A stretch of 64,000 nucleotides of DNA from Serratia marcescens. Lineage in GTDB: Bacteria > Pseudomonadota > Gammaproteobacteria > Enterobacterales > Enterobacteriaceae. Both the position numbers and the translations under genes were made by a program. The stretch spans positions 1 to 64,000 of the forward strand of contig JADMXW010000020.1 of NCBI GenBank assembly GCA_015548865.1. Reading direction: 5' to 3'. The notes under the pieces were generated by a model. That model was not told the DNA's origin, did no database searches, and worked only from the letters and a program-made list of their open reading frames with translations. Below, one piece after another: positions 32,002 to 39,088 of the stretch (the first letter of the stretch is position 1; each line of letters begins with the position of its first letter).

Positions 32002-33027
32002 ATGCCAAGGAAGAGAAAAGATCCCAGGGATAACGCCTTGCCGCCGCGCGTGTACAGGGGAAAAAGTAAATATGAGTTTCACCCTATCGGCGGCGGCTCT
32101 ATTACATTGTGCCCGCTTGATTCCCCCATTCCTGTGATATGGGAAAAGTATCAGGCAGCGAACAACTACCAGGAGGATAAATTTACCTTTGAAAGAATGG
32201 CGCAGCGATTTATGCAATCACCTGACTTTCTCGATCTGGCGGGAGAGACACAAAAGGATTACCGGAAATATGCGGGCAAGATGTTGCCGGTATTCGGTGC
32301 CATGTCACCAGACGCCATTAAACCGGAACATGTCAGAAAATATCTTGATAAGCGCGGCGTTAAAAGTAAAACGCAGGCCAACAGGGAAAAGGCTTTTATG
32401 TCACGGGTGTATCGGTGGGGTTTTGAGCGCGGGCTATGCAAGGCCAACCCATGCCAGGGTGTCAGGCAATTCAAGGAAACAGCGCGGGATCGGTACGTGA
32501 CAGATGATGAGTATCACGCCTTGTTTTCAGTCGCTCCGGCAGTGGTAAAAGTGGCAATGGAAATCGCCTACCTGTGTGCTGCCCGTCAGGGGGATATTTT
32601 GGCAATGACCAACCAGCAGCTATTGGAGGATGGGATCTTTATCGCTCAGGGAAAAACGGGGAAAAAACAAATCAAGGCATGGACGGGAAGACTTAACGCA
32701 GCCATTGATATGGCACATCAGATGCCAGTAAACAGCGGCGTGTGTAGTCAATACATTATCAGGCAGTCAACCGGAGGACGTTACACGCGAGACGGTTTTA
32801 ACAGTCGCTGGCGCAAAGCAAAGCAGGATGCGGCGGCCGCGTTCCCACACCTGAGTTTTGATTTCACGTTTCACGACCTGAAGGCAAAAGGCATTTCTGA
32901 TCTTGATGGCACGCTTGCAGAAAAACAGGCCATTTCCGGGCATATGACTATCGGGCAAACAGCGCGTTACGACCGCAAAATCCCCATTGTTCCGGTGGTT
33001 GGCGGTCAGCATAAAAAATCGAAATAA
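32002..33027 (+). CDS. int: Tyrosine recombinase (integrase) of prophage 1
   Basis: 341 residues with a SAM-like core-binding domain (FERMAQRFMQSPDFLDLAGE) and catalytic domain: box I Arg in AYLCAARQGDILAM (~195), TGKK lysine, HDLKAKGISD (~291) where box II Arg is Lys, GHMTIGQTARYDRK with the nucleophilic Tyr (~323). The HDLK variant occurs in this branch of phage integrases, so activity is expected. It reads toward the tRNA-Leu core at 33158. Confidence 0.93.
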   Translation: MPRKRKDPRDNALPPRVYRGKSKYEFHPIGGGSITLCPLDSPIPVIWEKYQAANNYQEDKFTFERMAQRFMQSPDFLDLAGETQKDYRKYAGKMLPVFGAMSPDAIKPEHVRKYLDKRGVKSKTQANREKAFMSRVYRWGFERGLCKANPCQGVRQFKETARDRYVTDDEYHALFSVAPAVVKVAMEIAYLCAARQGDILAMTNQQLLEDGIFIAQGKTGKKQIKAWTGRLNAAIDMAHQMPVNSGVCSQYIIRQSTGGRYTRDGFNSRWRKAKQDAAAAFPHLSFDFTFHDLKAKGISDLDGTLAEKQAISGHMTIGQTARYDRKIPIVPVVGGQHKKSK

Positions 33028-33093
33028 TTGCATGTTTACCAAACACGCAAAAATCATATTAGGAAAGATATTAGGAAAGGAGGTGTAGAAAAC

Positions 33094-33114
33094 AAAAAAA
33101 CCACCTTGCGGTGG
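33094..33114 (-). terminator. Rho-independent terminator
   Basis: In leftward RNA CCACC-GCAA-GGTGG followed by TTTTTTT; would stop transcripts leaving the tRNA core or integrase 2 from entering prophage 1. Confidence 0.8.
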
Positions 33115-33157
33115 CGTAATAATATTTATAACTAATTGTTTTTATTAACTTAAACGA

Positions 33158-33213
33158 TGGTGCCCGGGGCGGGACTTGAACCCGCACAGCGCGTACGCCG
33201 AGGGATTTTAAAA
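33158..33213 (-). other. Attachment core: 3' half of tRNA-Leu(UAA)
   Basis: Minus strand reads TTTAAAATCCCTCGGCG, the variable arm, the T-arm with GTTCAAGTCCC and ends CCCGGGCACCA, as in tRNA-Leu(UAA). The 5' half is absent: right of 33214 the sequence is unrelated. So this is a duplicated attachment site (from anticodon loop to CCA), not a working tRNA. In the usual arrangement, the intact tRNA would lie beyond prophage 2 on the right, and another core left of prophage 1. Confidence 0.9.
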
Positions 33214-33342
33214 ACTTACCCTACCCAATATAAAACAATAGGTTAAGTAATATCAAAAGGTTAAATTTACGTAATTGTACGGAATGCTACGCTATACATC
33301 CTTTTGCTGCCATTGAATAACGTGGCTTAAAGGCAGTGATTA

Positions 33343-34347
33343 TTAATCCGCACTTAATGAGTCGAACGGATTTAAGGTGACCGCAGCATCAAGGTGATCA
33401 GGTGCAAAGTGAGCGTAACGCATCGTCATTGTGATCGTGCTGTGACCTAAAATTTGTTGTAGTACCAGAATGTTTCCACCGTTCATCATGAAGTGTGAGG
33501 CGAATGAGTGACGTAAAACGTGGGTAAGCTGCCCGCTCGGTAGTTCAATACCTGCACGTTTAATGGCGTACTTGAAAGACTCATAAGCTGGGGTAAAAAG
33601 CGCGCCGCGTTTTTTAGGCAAAAGACCGCGCATCTTTTCAGAAATTGGAACAGTTCTGTTCTTGTTACCTTTCGTCCTAGTGAAAGTAACGCGATTTGGC
33701 AGGATTTGAGATTGTCTTAAATCCTGAGCCTCACTCCACCGGGCTCCTGTCGCGAGGCACAGACGAACGATGATACCCAAATCTTTATTGTCTGATTCGT
33801 CACACGCAGCTAATAGGCGCTTTATTTCATCTGGATAGAGAAATGCCAGCTCCTGATCGCCCTCTTTGAACTGGCGTATACCATCCAACGGGTTTTCTTT
33901 ATCCCACTCTCCCATTCTTTTTAGCTCGGAAAAGACCGCGCGCAGATAAGAGTACTCACGGTTAACAGTTGCTTCTTTTAGAACCGCTTTGCCCTTTGGG
34001 TTCCACTCGCCTTTCAGCCGTCGTTCGCGGTACACAGCAAACATATTTTTATCAACGTCGATAGCAAACGGATCGTCCAAACGTTCACAGATAGCGAGTA
34101 ATTTTGTGTAGCGAGAATCGCCAGACGATAGCGTTTTGCCGTGCATGTCGTACCAGCGCTGAACCAAGTCTTTCAGAGTGATATTACTGGTTGTCGTATC
34201 AATCCCTTTTTTATCGGCCATAAGGCGGCGCTCGTAAGAGAGCGCTTCACCTTTGGTAGCAAACTGTTTGCGAATGCGTTTACCATCGCGACCATAGGGA
34301 AAGCACTGGCAAAGCCATTTGCCGGAAGGAAGTTTACTTACTGCCAT
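33343..34347 (-). CDS. int: P2-type tyrosine integrase of prophage 2
   Basis: 334 residues. Box I Arg in LCLATGARWSEAQDL, a lysine loop TRTKGNKNRTVPI, box II HVLRHSFASHFMMNG, box III LGHSTITMTMRYAH with the Tyr. N-terminal arm-binding domain YGRDGKRIRKQFATKGEALS. Complete catalytic set. It points to the tRNA core 130 bp away, as P2 int does to attP. Confidence 0.95.
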   Translation of the reverse strand: MAVSKLPSGKWLCQCFPYGRDGKRIRKQFATKGEALSYERRLMADKKGIDTTTSNITLKDLVQRWYDMHGKTLSSGDSRYTKLLAICERLDDPFAIDVDKNMFAVYRERRLKGEWNPKGKAVLKEATVNREYSYLRAVFSELKRMGEWDKENPLDGIRQFKEGDQELAFLYPDEIKRLLAACDESDNKDLGIIVRLCLATGARWSEAQDLRQSQILPNRVTFTRTKGNKNRTVPISEKMRGLLPKKRGALFTPAYESFKYAIKRAGIELPSGQLTHVLRHSFASHFMMNGGNILVLQQILGHSTITMTMRYAHFAPDHLDAAVTLNPFDSLSAD

Positions 34348-34939
34348 TTTTTATATCACCGAAATACTTCGTTATGCCAATGCCACCTTGGTCGTCATAT
34401 AGAAATCGCTTGGCTACCGGGGAAAACATACAAACCTGGTGTTTCTCAAATAAATCGCCAAAATCCTTAGCTTCGGTGTACTTGCGCAAATCAGCGAGTG
34501 CCTGTTCTCTTGTTTTGGTGATGGTATAGGTTGGAGATTTTAGAATTTTATAAGATTTGGAACCATTGGTGATATTCGTTTCTTTAGCAGAAGAGGTAAC
34601 CGTTACTTTGCCAACATTACTAAATGAAAATATACGATATAGATTAGATACAAGTGATTTTTTAACTAAATGTTCTGTAACCGAAGATTTTTCGCCTTCG
34701 AACACTTCTGCGTATACATGCACCCTTAATGGTTTGCGGCTAAGTATTTTTAGCGTTCCATCCTCCTCGGTGTAATCACCGAATATCAAAGGAAATTCAG
34801 ACTGGTTATTTATCTGAGAGGGGCCATTTTCGCAATTTAGGCTTGGGTTAACGTTTCGTCTTTTTAACAATTGCTCATCAGCGGATGAAATAGAAGAAAA
34901 AAACAAAGAACCAAATATGAATAGAGCCGTATATCTCAT
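34334..34939 (-). CDS. Predicted secreted cargo protein, unknown
   Basis: 201 residues from ATG 34939 (GGGTGGGTTAT upstream), with a signal peptide MRYTALFIFGSLFFSSISSA and probable cleavage at A-D-E. Mature part contains SLNCENGPSQINNQSEFPLI and ICITKYFGDI-like end. Two Cys (C in LNCEN and in HQVCMFSP) could form a disulfide. Unusually AT-rich compared with neighbours, sitting between int and repressor where P2 has no gene, so it is a likely acquired lysogenic-conversion gene. A 14-bp overlap with int suggests co-transcription. Confidence 0.7.
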   Translation of the reverse strand: MRYTALFIFGSLFFSSISSADEQLLKRRNVNPSLNCENGPSQINNQSEFPLIFGDYTEEDGTLKILSRKPLRVHVYAEVFEGEKSSVTEHLVKKSLVSNLYRIFSFSNVGKVTVTSSAKETNITNGSKSYKILKSPTYTITKTREQALADLRKYTEAKDFGDLFEKHQVCMFSPVAKRFLYDDQGGIGITKYFGDIKNGSK

Positions 34940-34976
34940 ATAACCCACCCATTTCAATTGAAGAAAAATTTTCAAA

Positions 34977-35576
34977 TCAATGCGCTAGCAACATCCCAAG
35001 CACAATCCCTGCTACCAATACAACACCGAAAATGCGTGGTTCAGCTTTTAGCATATTTACAGCATCTTGCCATGTATGCACTTTGCTTGAAGGTCTGTTA
35101 AGTGTTCTACCCTGCCTATCATCCAGCCATTCCATAGCTTGCTGAAGCTGAGGGCGGGTTAGGTCAACTAATCGGCTGGTGCCAAAATTGATGTGACAGA
35201 ACCTGGTCAGTTTTTCGCGTAACTCTTTCTGCTGCGTGTTTTTTAATAATTGATGCACTAATACATTGTTTGTATCTTTTTCTCGGCTACGGTCATGTAA
35301 CGCATTTAAGAAACTTAGCGCCGTGGAATACTGGCTGATAGTGATTTCTTCGATACCATTGACACCAAGTTCAGCGTGTAAACGACGCCAGATAAATCGA
35401 GCTTCTTCGCGCCCTACTTCCGCAATATCTTTCACCAGTTGGTTTAATTGGGAACGCTGTGCGTTAACTAATGGCCGTAAATCTTCTTTTGGATACGGAA
35501 TGTTAAAGTTTATATTTTTTTCATAATAATCGCGCCCTGCGGCACGATTATTATCGCCTTGAGCATCTACAGTCAT
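34977..35576 (-). CDS. Membrane-anchored protein with AGRDYY motif
   Basis: About 199 residues from MTVDAQGDNNRAAGRDYYEK (frame open further upstream to 35645, overlapping the repressor gene). Middle region ARFIWRRLHAELGVNGIEEI with ISQYSTALSFLNAL resembles ORF6C-type modules; one C-terminal membrane anchor IFGVVLVAGIVLGMLLAH. The N-terminal AGRDYY motif recurs as AGRDYHE at the C-terminus of the neighbouring repressor. Part of the int-repressor cargo cassette. Role unknown. Confidence 0.65.
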   Translation of the reverse strand: MTVDAQGDNNRAAGRDYYEKNINFNIPYPKEDLRPLVNAQRSQLNQLVKDIAEVGREEARFIWRRLHAELGVNGIEEITISQYSTALSFLNALHDRSREKDTNNVLVHQLLKNTQQKELREKLTRFCHINFGTSRLVDLTRPQLQQAMEWLDDRQGRTLNRPSSKVHTWQDAVNMLKAEPRIFGVVLVAGIVLGMLLAH

Positions 35577-35598
35577 CCACTGTGTCCTTGATCCCTTG

Positions 35599-36015
35599 CT
35601 ACTTCTTACCTTCGTGATAATCCCTGCCAGCAATACGATGACCACTACCTGTTACGTTTATCGGCCCTGCCGTTACAGAAGTGCCCGCCGTCAATGCAGC
35701 CAAGGCGGCGGCTTTTACGGCCAGTGGCGCAGCACGATAAATTTTGATTAGTTCTAATTCGTCATTAGAAATGTCACCAAGGTCGGGAGTTCTCTTACCT
35801 GTGAGGATGTACAAAGTATCCATACCATACTTTGCGTTGAGGAAAGCCAGCGTTGCACCATCAGGTGCGGTTTCACCGCGCTCGTATTTTCCCCAAGTCC
35901 TTGTTGTTGTGCCTAATTCTTCTGCAATGGCACTCTGACTTTTACCAATCGTTTCCCGCTCTTCGCGCAAACGCCCACCAATAAGGAATATAAATTCCTC
36001 TTTTGAAGTTGACAT
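35599..36015 (-). CDS. Lysogeny repressor (P2 C position), HTH with C-terminal AGRDYH tail
   Basis: 138 residues: XRE HTH at ~14-60 (LREERETIGKSQSAIAEELG, TTTRTWGKYERGETAPDG), a short linker and a tail ending NVTGSGHRIAGRDYHEGKK. Size and location (divergent from Cox-like gene, upstream of int) match the P2 C repressor, but the HTH and tail are of another type. Lacks a peptidase domain. The tail motif is shared with the next gene, so the two proteins may interact. Confidence 0.8.
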   Translation of the reverse strand: MSTSKEEFIFLIGGRLREERETIGKSQSAIAEELGTTTRTWGKYERGETAPDGATLAFLNAKYGMDTLYILTGKRTPDLGDISNDELELIKIYRAAPLAVKAAALAALTAGTSVTAGPINVTGSGHRIAGRDYHEGKK

Positions 36016-36075
36016 AGGAAGTTTTCTTCACTAGATTGTGTTGAACAGGAACTTAGTGGATCACAACATACCATT
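36016..36075. promoter_or_regulatory. Divergent repressor/early promoter region
   Basis: 60 bp between the divergent repressor and the first early gene; contains inverted TGTTG...CAACA and CACTA...TTAGTG arms, likely repressor operators over two promoters. Confidence 0.5.
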
Positions 36076-36270
36076 ATGACACAAGAAAATCATGCTCAGA
36101 AATCGCGTTTACCACGAGGTATCGCGTCTAATAAAGCCACCAGGATGAGCTTATCGGACGATGAGCGCGACAAACTGGCAGCACTGGCAGCACAAGAAAG
36201 CCGCTCACTTTCAAGTATGGCCCGTCTAGTGTTTTTGCGCGGACTGGAATCTTTCAACGTTCAAGGATAA
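36076..36270 (+). CDS. Small early protein, ribbon-helix-helix-like
   Basis: 64 residues; ATRMSLSDDERDKLAALAAQ then ESRSLSSMARLVFLRGLESF has the strand-helix-helix shape of RHH regulators. First gene rightward of the P2-like switch. Possibly an extra regulator of the Cox promoter. Confidence 0.6.
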   Translation: MTQENHAQKSRLPRGIASNKATRMSLSDDERDKLAALAAQESRSLSSMARLVFLRGLESFNVQG

Positions 36271-36281
36271 CAGGTGGTGAA

Positions 36282-36494
36282 ATGGCTAAAGCATTAAACA
36301 TTAATATCACCATCCCCACTCCATATGTTTCATTAACGACATATTCAGAAATGACAGGTATCCCACTGCGAACCTGTGAAGATATGGTTTCTGATGGACG
36401 GATAATCATTCGCCCCAAAAAAGCGCGAATGGGAAAAGTAGAAGTTAATTTAGTCGCCATGCTGCGCGATGCCATAGCAAACAGCGAGATATAG
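36282..36494 (+). CDS. cox: Cox-like excisionase/regulator
   Basis: 70 residues: PYVSLTTYSEMTGIPLRTCE then DMVSDGRIIIRPKKARMGKV, the winged-helix pattern of small P2-family Cox/Xis proteins. AGGTGGTGA ribosome site. Would repress the repressor promoter and direct excision with the integrase. Confidence 0.75.
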   Translation: MAKALNINITIPTPYVSLTTYSEMTGIPLRTCEDMVSDGRIIIRPKKARMGKVEVNLVAMLRDAIANSEI

Positions 36495-36526
36495 TCAAAA
36501 AGAAACATCAATTAATAGGGATTCTC

Positions 36527-36712
36527 ATGGCGCTAGTTCAATTAAATAGCAAAGCCTCGCTTTATCGCGGATTCACTATTTTGAAACTACCGCGAAAAAA
36601 GCCCTATGTTGTGCGTTATCAAATAACACGTGGGAGTGATTATTTAGGTTTGGATTTTGCTTTATCAGAAGCTTGTAAAACAATTGATGAGATTCTTAAT
36701 CATGCAAAATGA
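36527..36712 (+). CDS. Small early protein, unknown
   Basis: 61 residues, MALVQLNSKASLYRGFTILK then YVVRYQITRGSDYLGLDFAL; small mixed fold. Overlaps the next gene. P2-type early region; not recognised. Confidence 0.55.
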   Translation: MALVQLNSKASLYRGFTILKLPRKKPYVVRYQITRGSDYLGLDFALSEACKTIDEILNHAK

Positions 36713-36935
36713 ACCCGTAATTAGCGTTGCGCCTTTTCTCAAATATCAGTCACCCGCGCCAAAGCATAGCGTTTACGCAACATGCCGTAATGCCGGATGG
36801 TTTGAACATTCTAACGGGCGTCGTTGCTCACCTAAACCACAGCAAGTTTATTTTCATCCACAAAGCAACAAACCCTACATTCCTGAAAGAAAGCGCCGCA
36901 GTTGGTTTGCACGCCTGATAGGTGTTAAGGCGTAG
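36702..36935 (+). CDS. Small early protein, unknown
   Basis: 77 residues from ATG 36702 (MQNEPVISVAPFLKYQSPAP) with YATCRNAGWFEHSNGRRCSP and a basic C-terminus (ERKRRSWFARLIGVKA). Start overlaps the previous gene. Similar small Cys/His-containing genes occur in P2-like early regions (gpB neighbourhood); function unknown. Confidence 0.55.
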   Translation: MQNEPVISVAPFLKYQSPAPKHSVYATCRNAGWFEHSNGRRCSPKPQQVYFHPQSNKPYIPERKRRSWFARLIGVKA

Positions 36936-36939
36936 CGCC

Positions 36940-37281
36940 ATGGCTAACACAGAACCCGCCCGCGCCATTGAGATTGGCATAAGCGCCAGAGTTGAGGGGC
37001 TAAACCATATTGCAGAGTTACGGGGTAAATTCTTCCCGGCAAATGGTGAAAGGGATATGTGTCGCTTTATCGATGATATGCGCGATAAATACGAGCCGGG
37101 TTATCAAGATAACATTCGCGTTCTGTCTGCCTTGTTTGATTTGGCTGATATTGATAAGGAACGGCAGCACTTGAAATTTAATGAACTGACAACTGACGAG
37201 AAAGAAAGGCTGATTAAAGCAATGAATAAGCTCAAGGCAGTTGTGAGTTTATTCCCCAAAAATCTAATTTTACCACTGTAA
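36940..37281 (+). CDS. DUF5347-like phage protein
   Basis: 113 residues from ATG 36940: IGISARVEGLNHIAELRGKF then CRFIDDMRDKYEPGYQDNIR and LSALFDLADIDKERQHLKFN. Matches the DUF5347 pattern of P2-like early proteins. Only a few bp from the previous stop. Confidence 0.72.
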   Translation: MANTEPARAIEIGISARVEGLNHIAELRGKFFPANGERDMCRFIDDMRDKYEPGYQDNIRVLSALFDLADIDKERQHLKFNELTTDEKERLIKAMNKLKAVVSLFPKNLILPL

Positions 37282-37345
37282 TAAATCCGGTTTTTAAAGG
37301 CGTAAACCCGCCGGGGCTTCTATTACCTGAAAAAAGGAAATCACA

Positions 37346-37579
37346 ATGAGAAATGCAGAAGTTAAACAAATGCGAGTAGCAGATAACAATGCGCTCGTTG
37401 GCCTGCTAACCAAAGCGCGTCTGGAAGAAAAAAAAGACCAGCATTTAGCCTTTTCAGTTCGCCTTGCCACCCTGTCTATTCATGCGCAGCAAAAAGAGTA
37501 TTCCGCTGTAGAGATCATTGAGTTGCTACGCCAAGAGTCAGAACGCTTCGAAAACTCGGCACGGGAGATCATTGCATGA
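37346..37579 (+). CDS. DUF2732-like phage protein
   Basis: 77 residues: MRNAEVKQMRVADNNALVGL, KARLEEKKDQHLAFSVRLAT, IIELLRQESERFENSAREI. Pattern of DUF2732, a short helical protein found in P2-like early operons. AAGGAAA ribosome site; ends at the next start. Confidence 0.8.
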   Translation: MRNAEVKQMRVADNNALVGLLTKARLEEKKDQHLAFSVRLATLSIHAQQKEYSAVEIIELLRQESERFENSAREIIA

Positions 37580-38145
37580 ACCACGTAATGATAGCAGTTG
37601 AGGCCATGGGTAAAAAAACGACTGCGCCTCTTATGGCCGTTGGCGCTGTTTTCTTTGATCCCGCCACTCGTTCACTTGGTGAGCAGTTTTACACCCGAGT
37701 GAACATTGAAGATTGCATTATCAAAGGCGCAAAACCTGAAGGTGAGGCTATTAAATATTGCCTGGGATTATGTAGTGATGAGAGAGCAAGGTTAATTAGC
37801 GATGAAAATTCAAGTGTATGGGAGGCAGCCGGAAAGTTTTATGACTGGCTGACTGATAACGCTGATGACTTAGCAACATTTGGCGCATGGTCAGAAAAAC
37901 CAAACCTTGAGTTTGCCATTTTAAGGCGCTCATTTGATTTATCTTTGGATGGTATCCCATGGAGACGGGATCGGGAATGGGGGACCGGGGGCATTATCGC
38001 GTTAGGGATGAGTTTTGGAATAGAACCGTTATCAACTTATCCGAAGGGCAATATTGAACATGCATTTGCCTTAGATAGATCCATCCACCAAGTACATCTG
38101 TTGTTTGCTGCACAGAGCGCAATTGCTCAAGGAGGCCAGTTATGA
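37576..38145 (+). CDS. 3'-5' exoribonuclease-like (Rv2179c/ExoVIII-type) with altered active site
   Basis: 189 residues. The N-terminal strand reads MNHVMIAVEAMGKKTTAPLM and VGAVFFDPAT; family members read M-I-D-L-E-T-M-G, so the first catalytic Asp is Ala (A7) while Glu (E9) remains. Later GAWSEKPNLEFAILRRSFD replaces the usual F-D with L-E, and EHAFALDRSIHQV keeps the H-x4-D. The DEDD set is therefore incomplete. It overlaps the neighbours by ATGA at both ends. Either a non-catalytic relative or a variant with unusual chemistry. Confidence 0.75.
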   Translation: MNHVMIAVEAMGKKTTAPLMAVGAVFFDPATRSLGEQFYTRVNIEDCIIKGAKPEGEAIKYCLGLCSDERARLISDENSSVWEAAGKFYDWLTDNADDLATFGAWSEKPNLEFAILRRSFDLSLDGIPWRRDREWGTGGIIALGMSFGIEPLSTYPKGNIEHAFALDRSIHQVHLLFAAQSAIAQGGQL

Positions 38146-39068
38146 TCCGCCCGTTCATCAAATGGGCGGGGGGTAAAACACGTGTCCTGCCTGATTTGCT
38201 GCCAATTCTGCCTAAGGGTGATTGTCTTATAGAGCCATTCGTTGGCGGTGCGTCGGTGTTCCTAAATACGGATTATCGCCGCTATGTGCTGGCTGATATC
38301 AATCCCGATTTAATTAATTTATATCAATGCGCCGCTTTTGATACGGAATTGTTAATAAGTACGGCACGTAATCTATTTAGTAGCGGCAACAATGTAGATA
38401 CGTATAACAGCAATAGACTGGGCTTTAACCAGAAAAAAACAAACTCCAGCACTGTTACAGCTGCGCTATTTTTATACCTGAACCGTCATGGTTTTAACGG
38501 ACTGTGTCGATATAACAATAATGGGGATTTCAATATCCCGTTTGGCAAATACCGTAACCCCTACTTTCCTGAACACGAAATACGGTTGTTTGCCGAAAAA
38601 GCCAATGACACGGCAACTCTCTTTATTTGTGCCGATTTTAAAGAAACATTGCTGGTTCATACCGAGCCAGGTTTCGTAATTTACTGCGATCCTCCCTATT
38701 TACCTGCTAGCGAAACGGCTAATTTTACGCAGTATCACACCTCATCCTTTACTTCCGATCATCATCGTGAGTTGGTTGAATTGCTATGGGGCGTCCACCG
38801 TGAGACTGCTGCACCAGTGGTTATCTCAAATAGCGATACGCCCGCTACACGCGAAATTTACCAGCATTACCAATTTCATGAGATTAGTGTTTCGCGTTCT
38901 TTAGGGGCATCAGTTGCTTCACGTAAGAAAGCAGGAGAGGTGATCGGTGTACTGAATAAGGTGCGCCACAGCAGGGAATATTACCGCCGCGCAAAGATTT
39001 CGGCCAAGTTTCGTAAACAGGCTGCTGCCATCCGCAATCAAGCATTTGACGATGGGATGCCGTTCTGA
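38142..39068 (+). CDS. dam: DNA adenine methylase, D12 class (Dam-like)
   Basis: 308 residues: N-terminal MIRPFIKWAGGKTRVLPDLL (SAM-binding motif I FIEPFVGGASVF-like: LIEPFVGGASVFLN), catalytic DPPY in FVIYCDPPYLPASETANFTQ (~180), and EIYQHYQFHEISVSRSLGAS. Standard Dam-family layout and length; likely GATC specificity, protecting phage DNA or altering timing. Overlaps the exonuclease-like gene. Confidence 0.92.
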   Translation: MIRPFIKWAGGKTRVLPDLLPILPKGDCLIEPFVGGASVFLNTDYRRYVLADINPDLINLYQCAAFDTELLISTARNLFSSGNNVDTYNSNRLGFNQKKTNSSTVTAALFLYLNRHGFNGLCRYNNNGDFNIPFGKYRNPYFPEHEIRLFAEKANDTATLFICADFKETLLVHTEPGFVIYCDPPYLPASETANFTQYHTSSFTSDHHRELVELLWGVHRETAAPVVISNSDTPATREIYQHYQFHEISVSRSLGASVASRKKAGEVIGVLNKVRHSREYYRRAKISAKFRKQAAAIRNQAFDDGMPF

Positions 39069-39088
39069 TGCGCGGGAGTGTGTGAGTA

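Larger units (their letters stand above)
33028..33342. other. Prophage junction / attachment region without genes
   Basis: 315 bp between the two convergent integrases. Contains the minus-strand terminator at 33094-33114, the tRNA-Leu core at 33158-33213, and AT-rich arms that probably hold integrase arm sites of both phages. Confidence 0.75.

Noticed and set aside
33158..33213. Functional tRNA gene
   Set aside because: Only the 3' half from the anticodon loop is present; no D-arm or 5' acceptor strand to the right.
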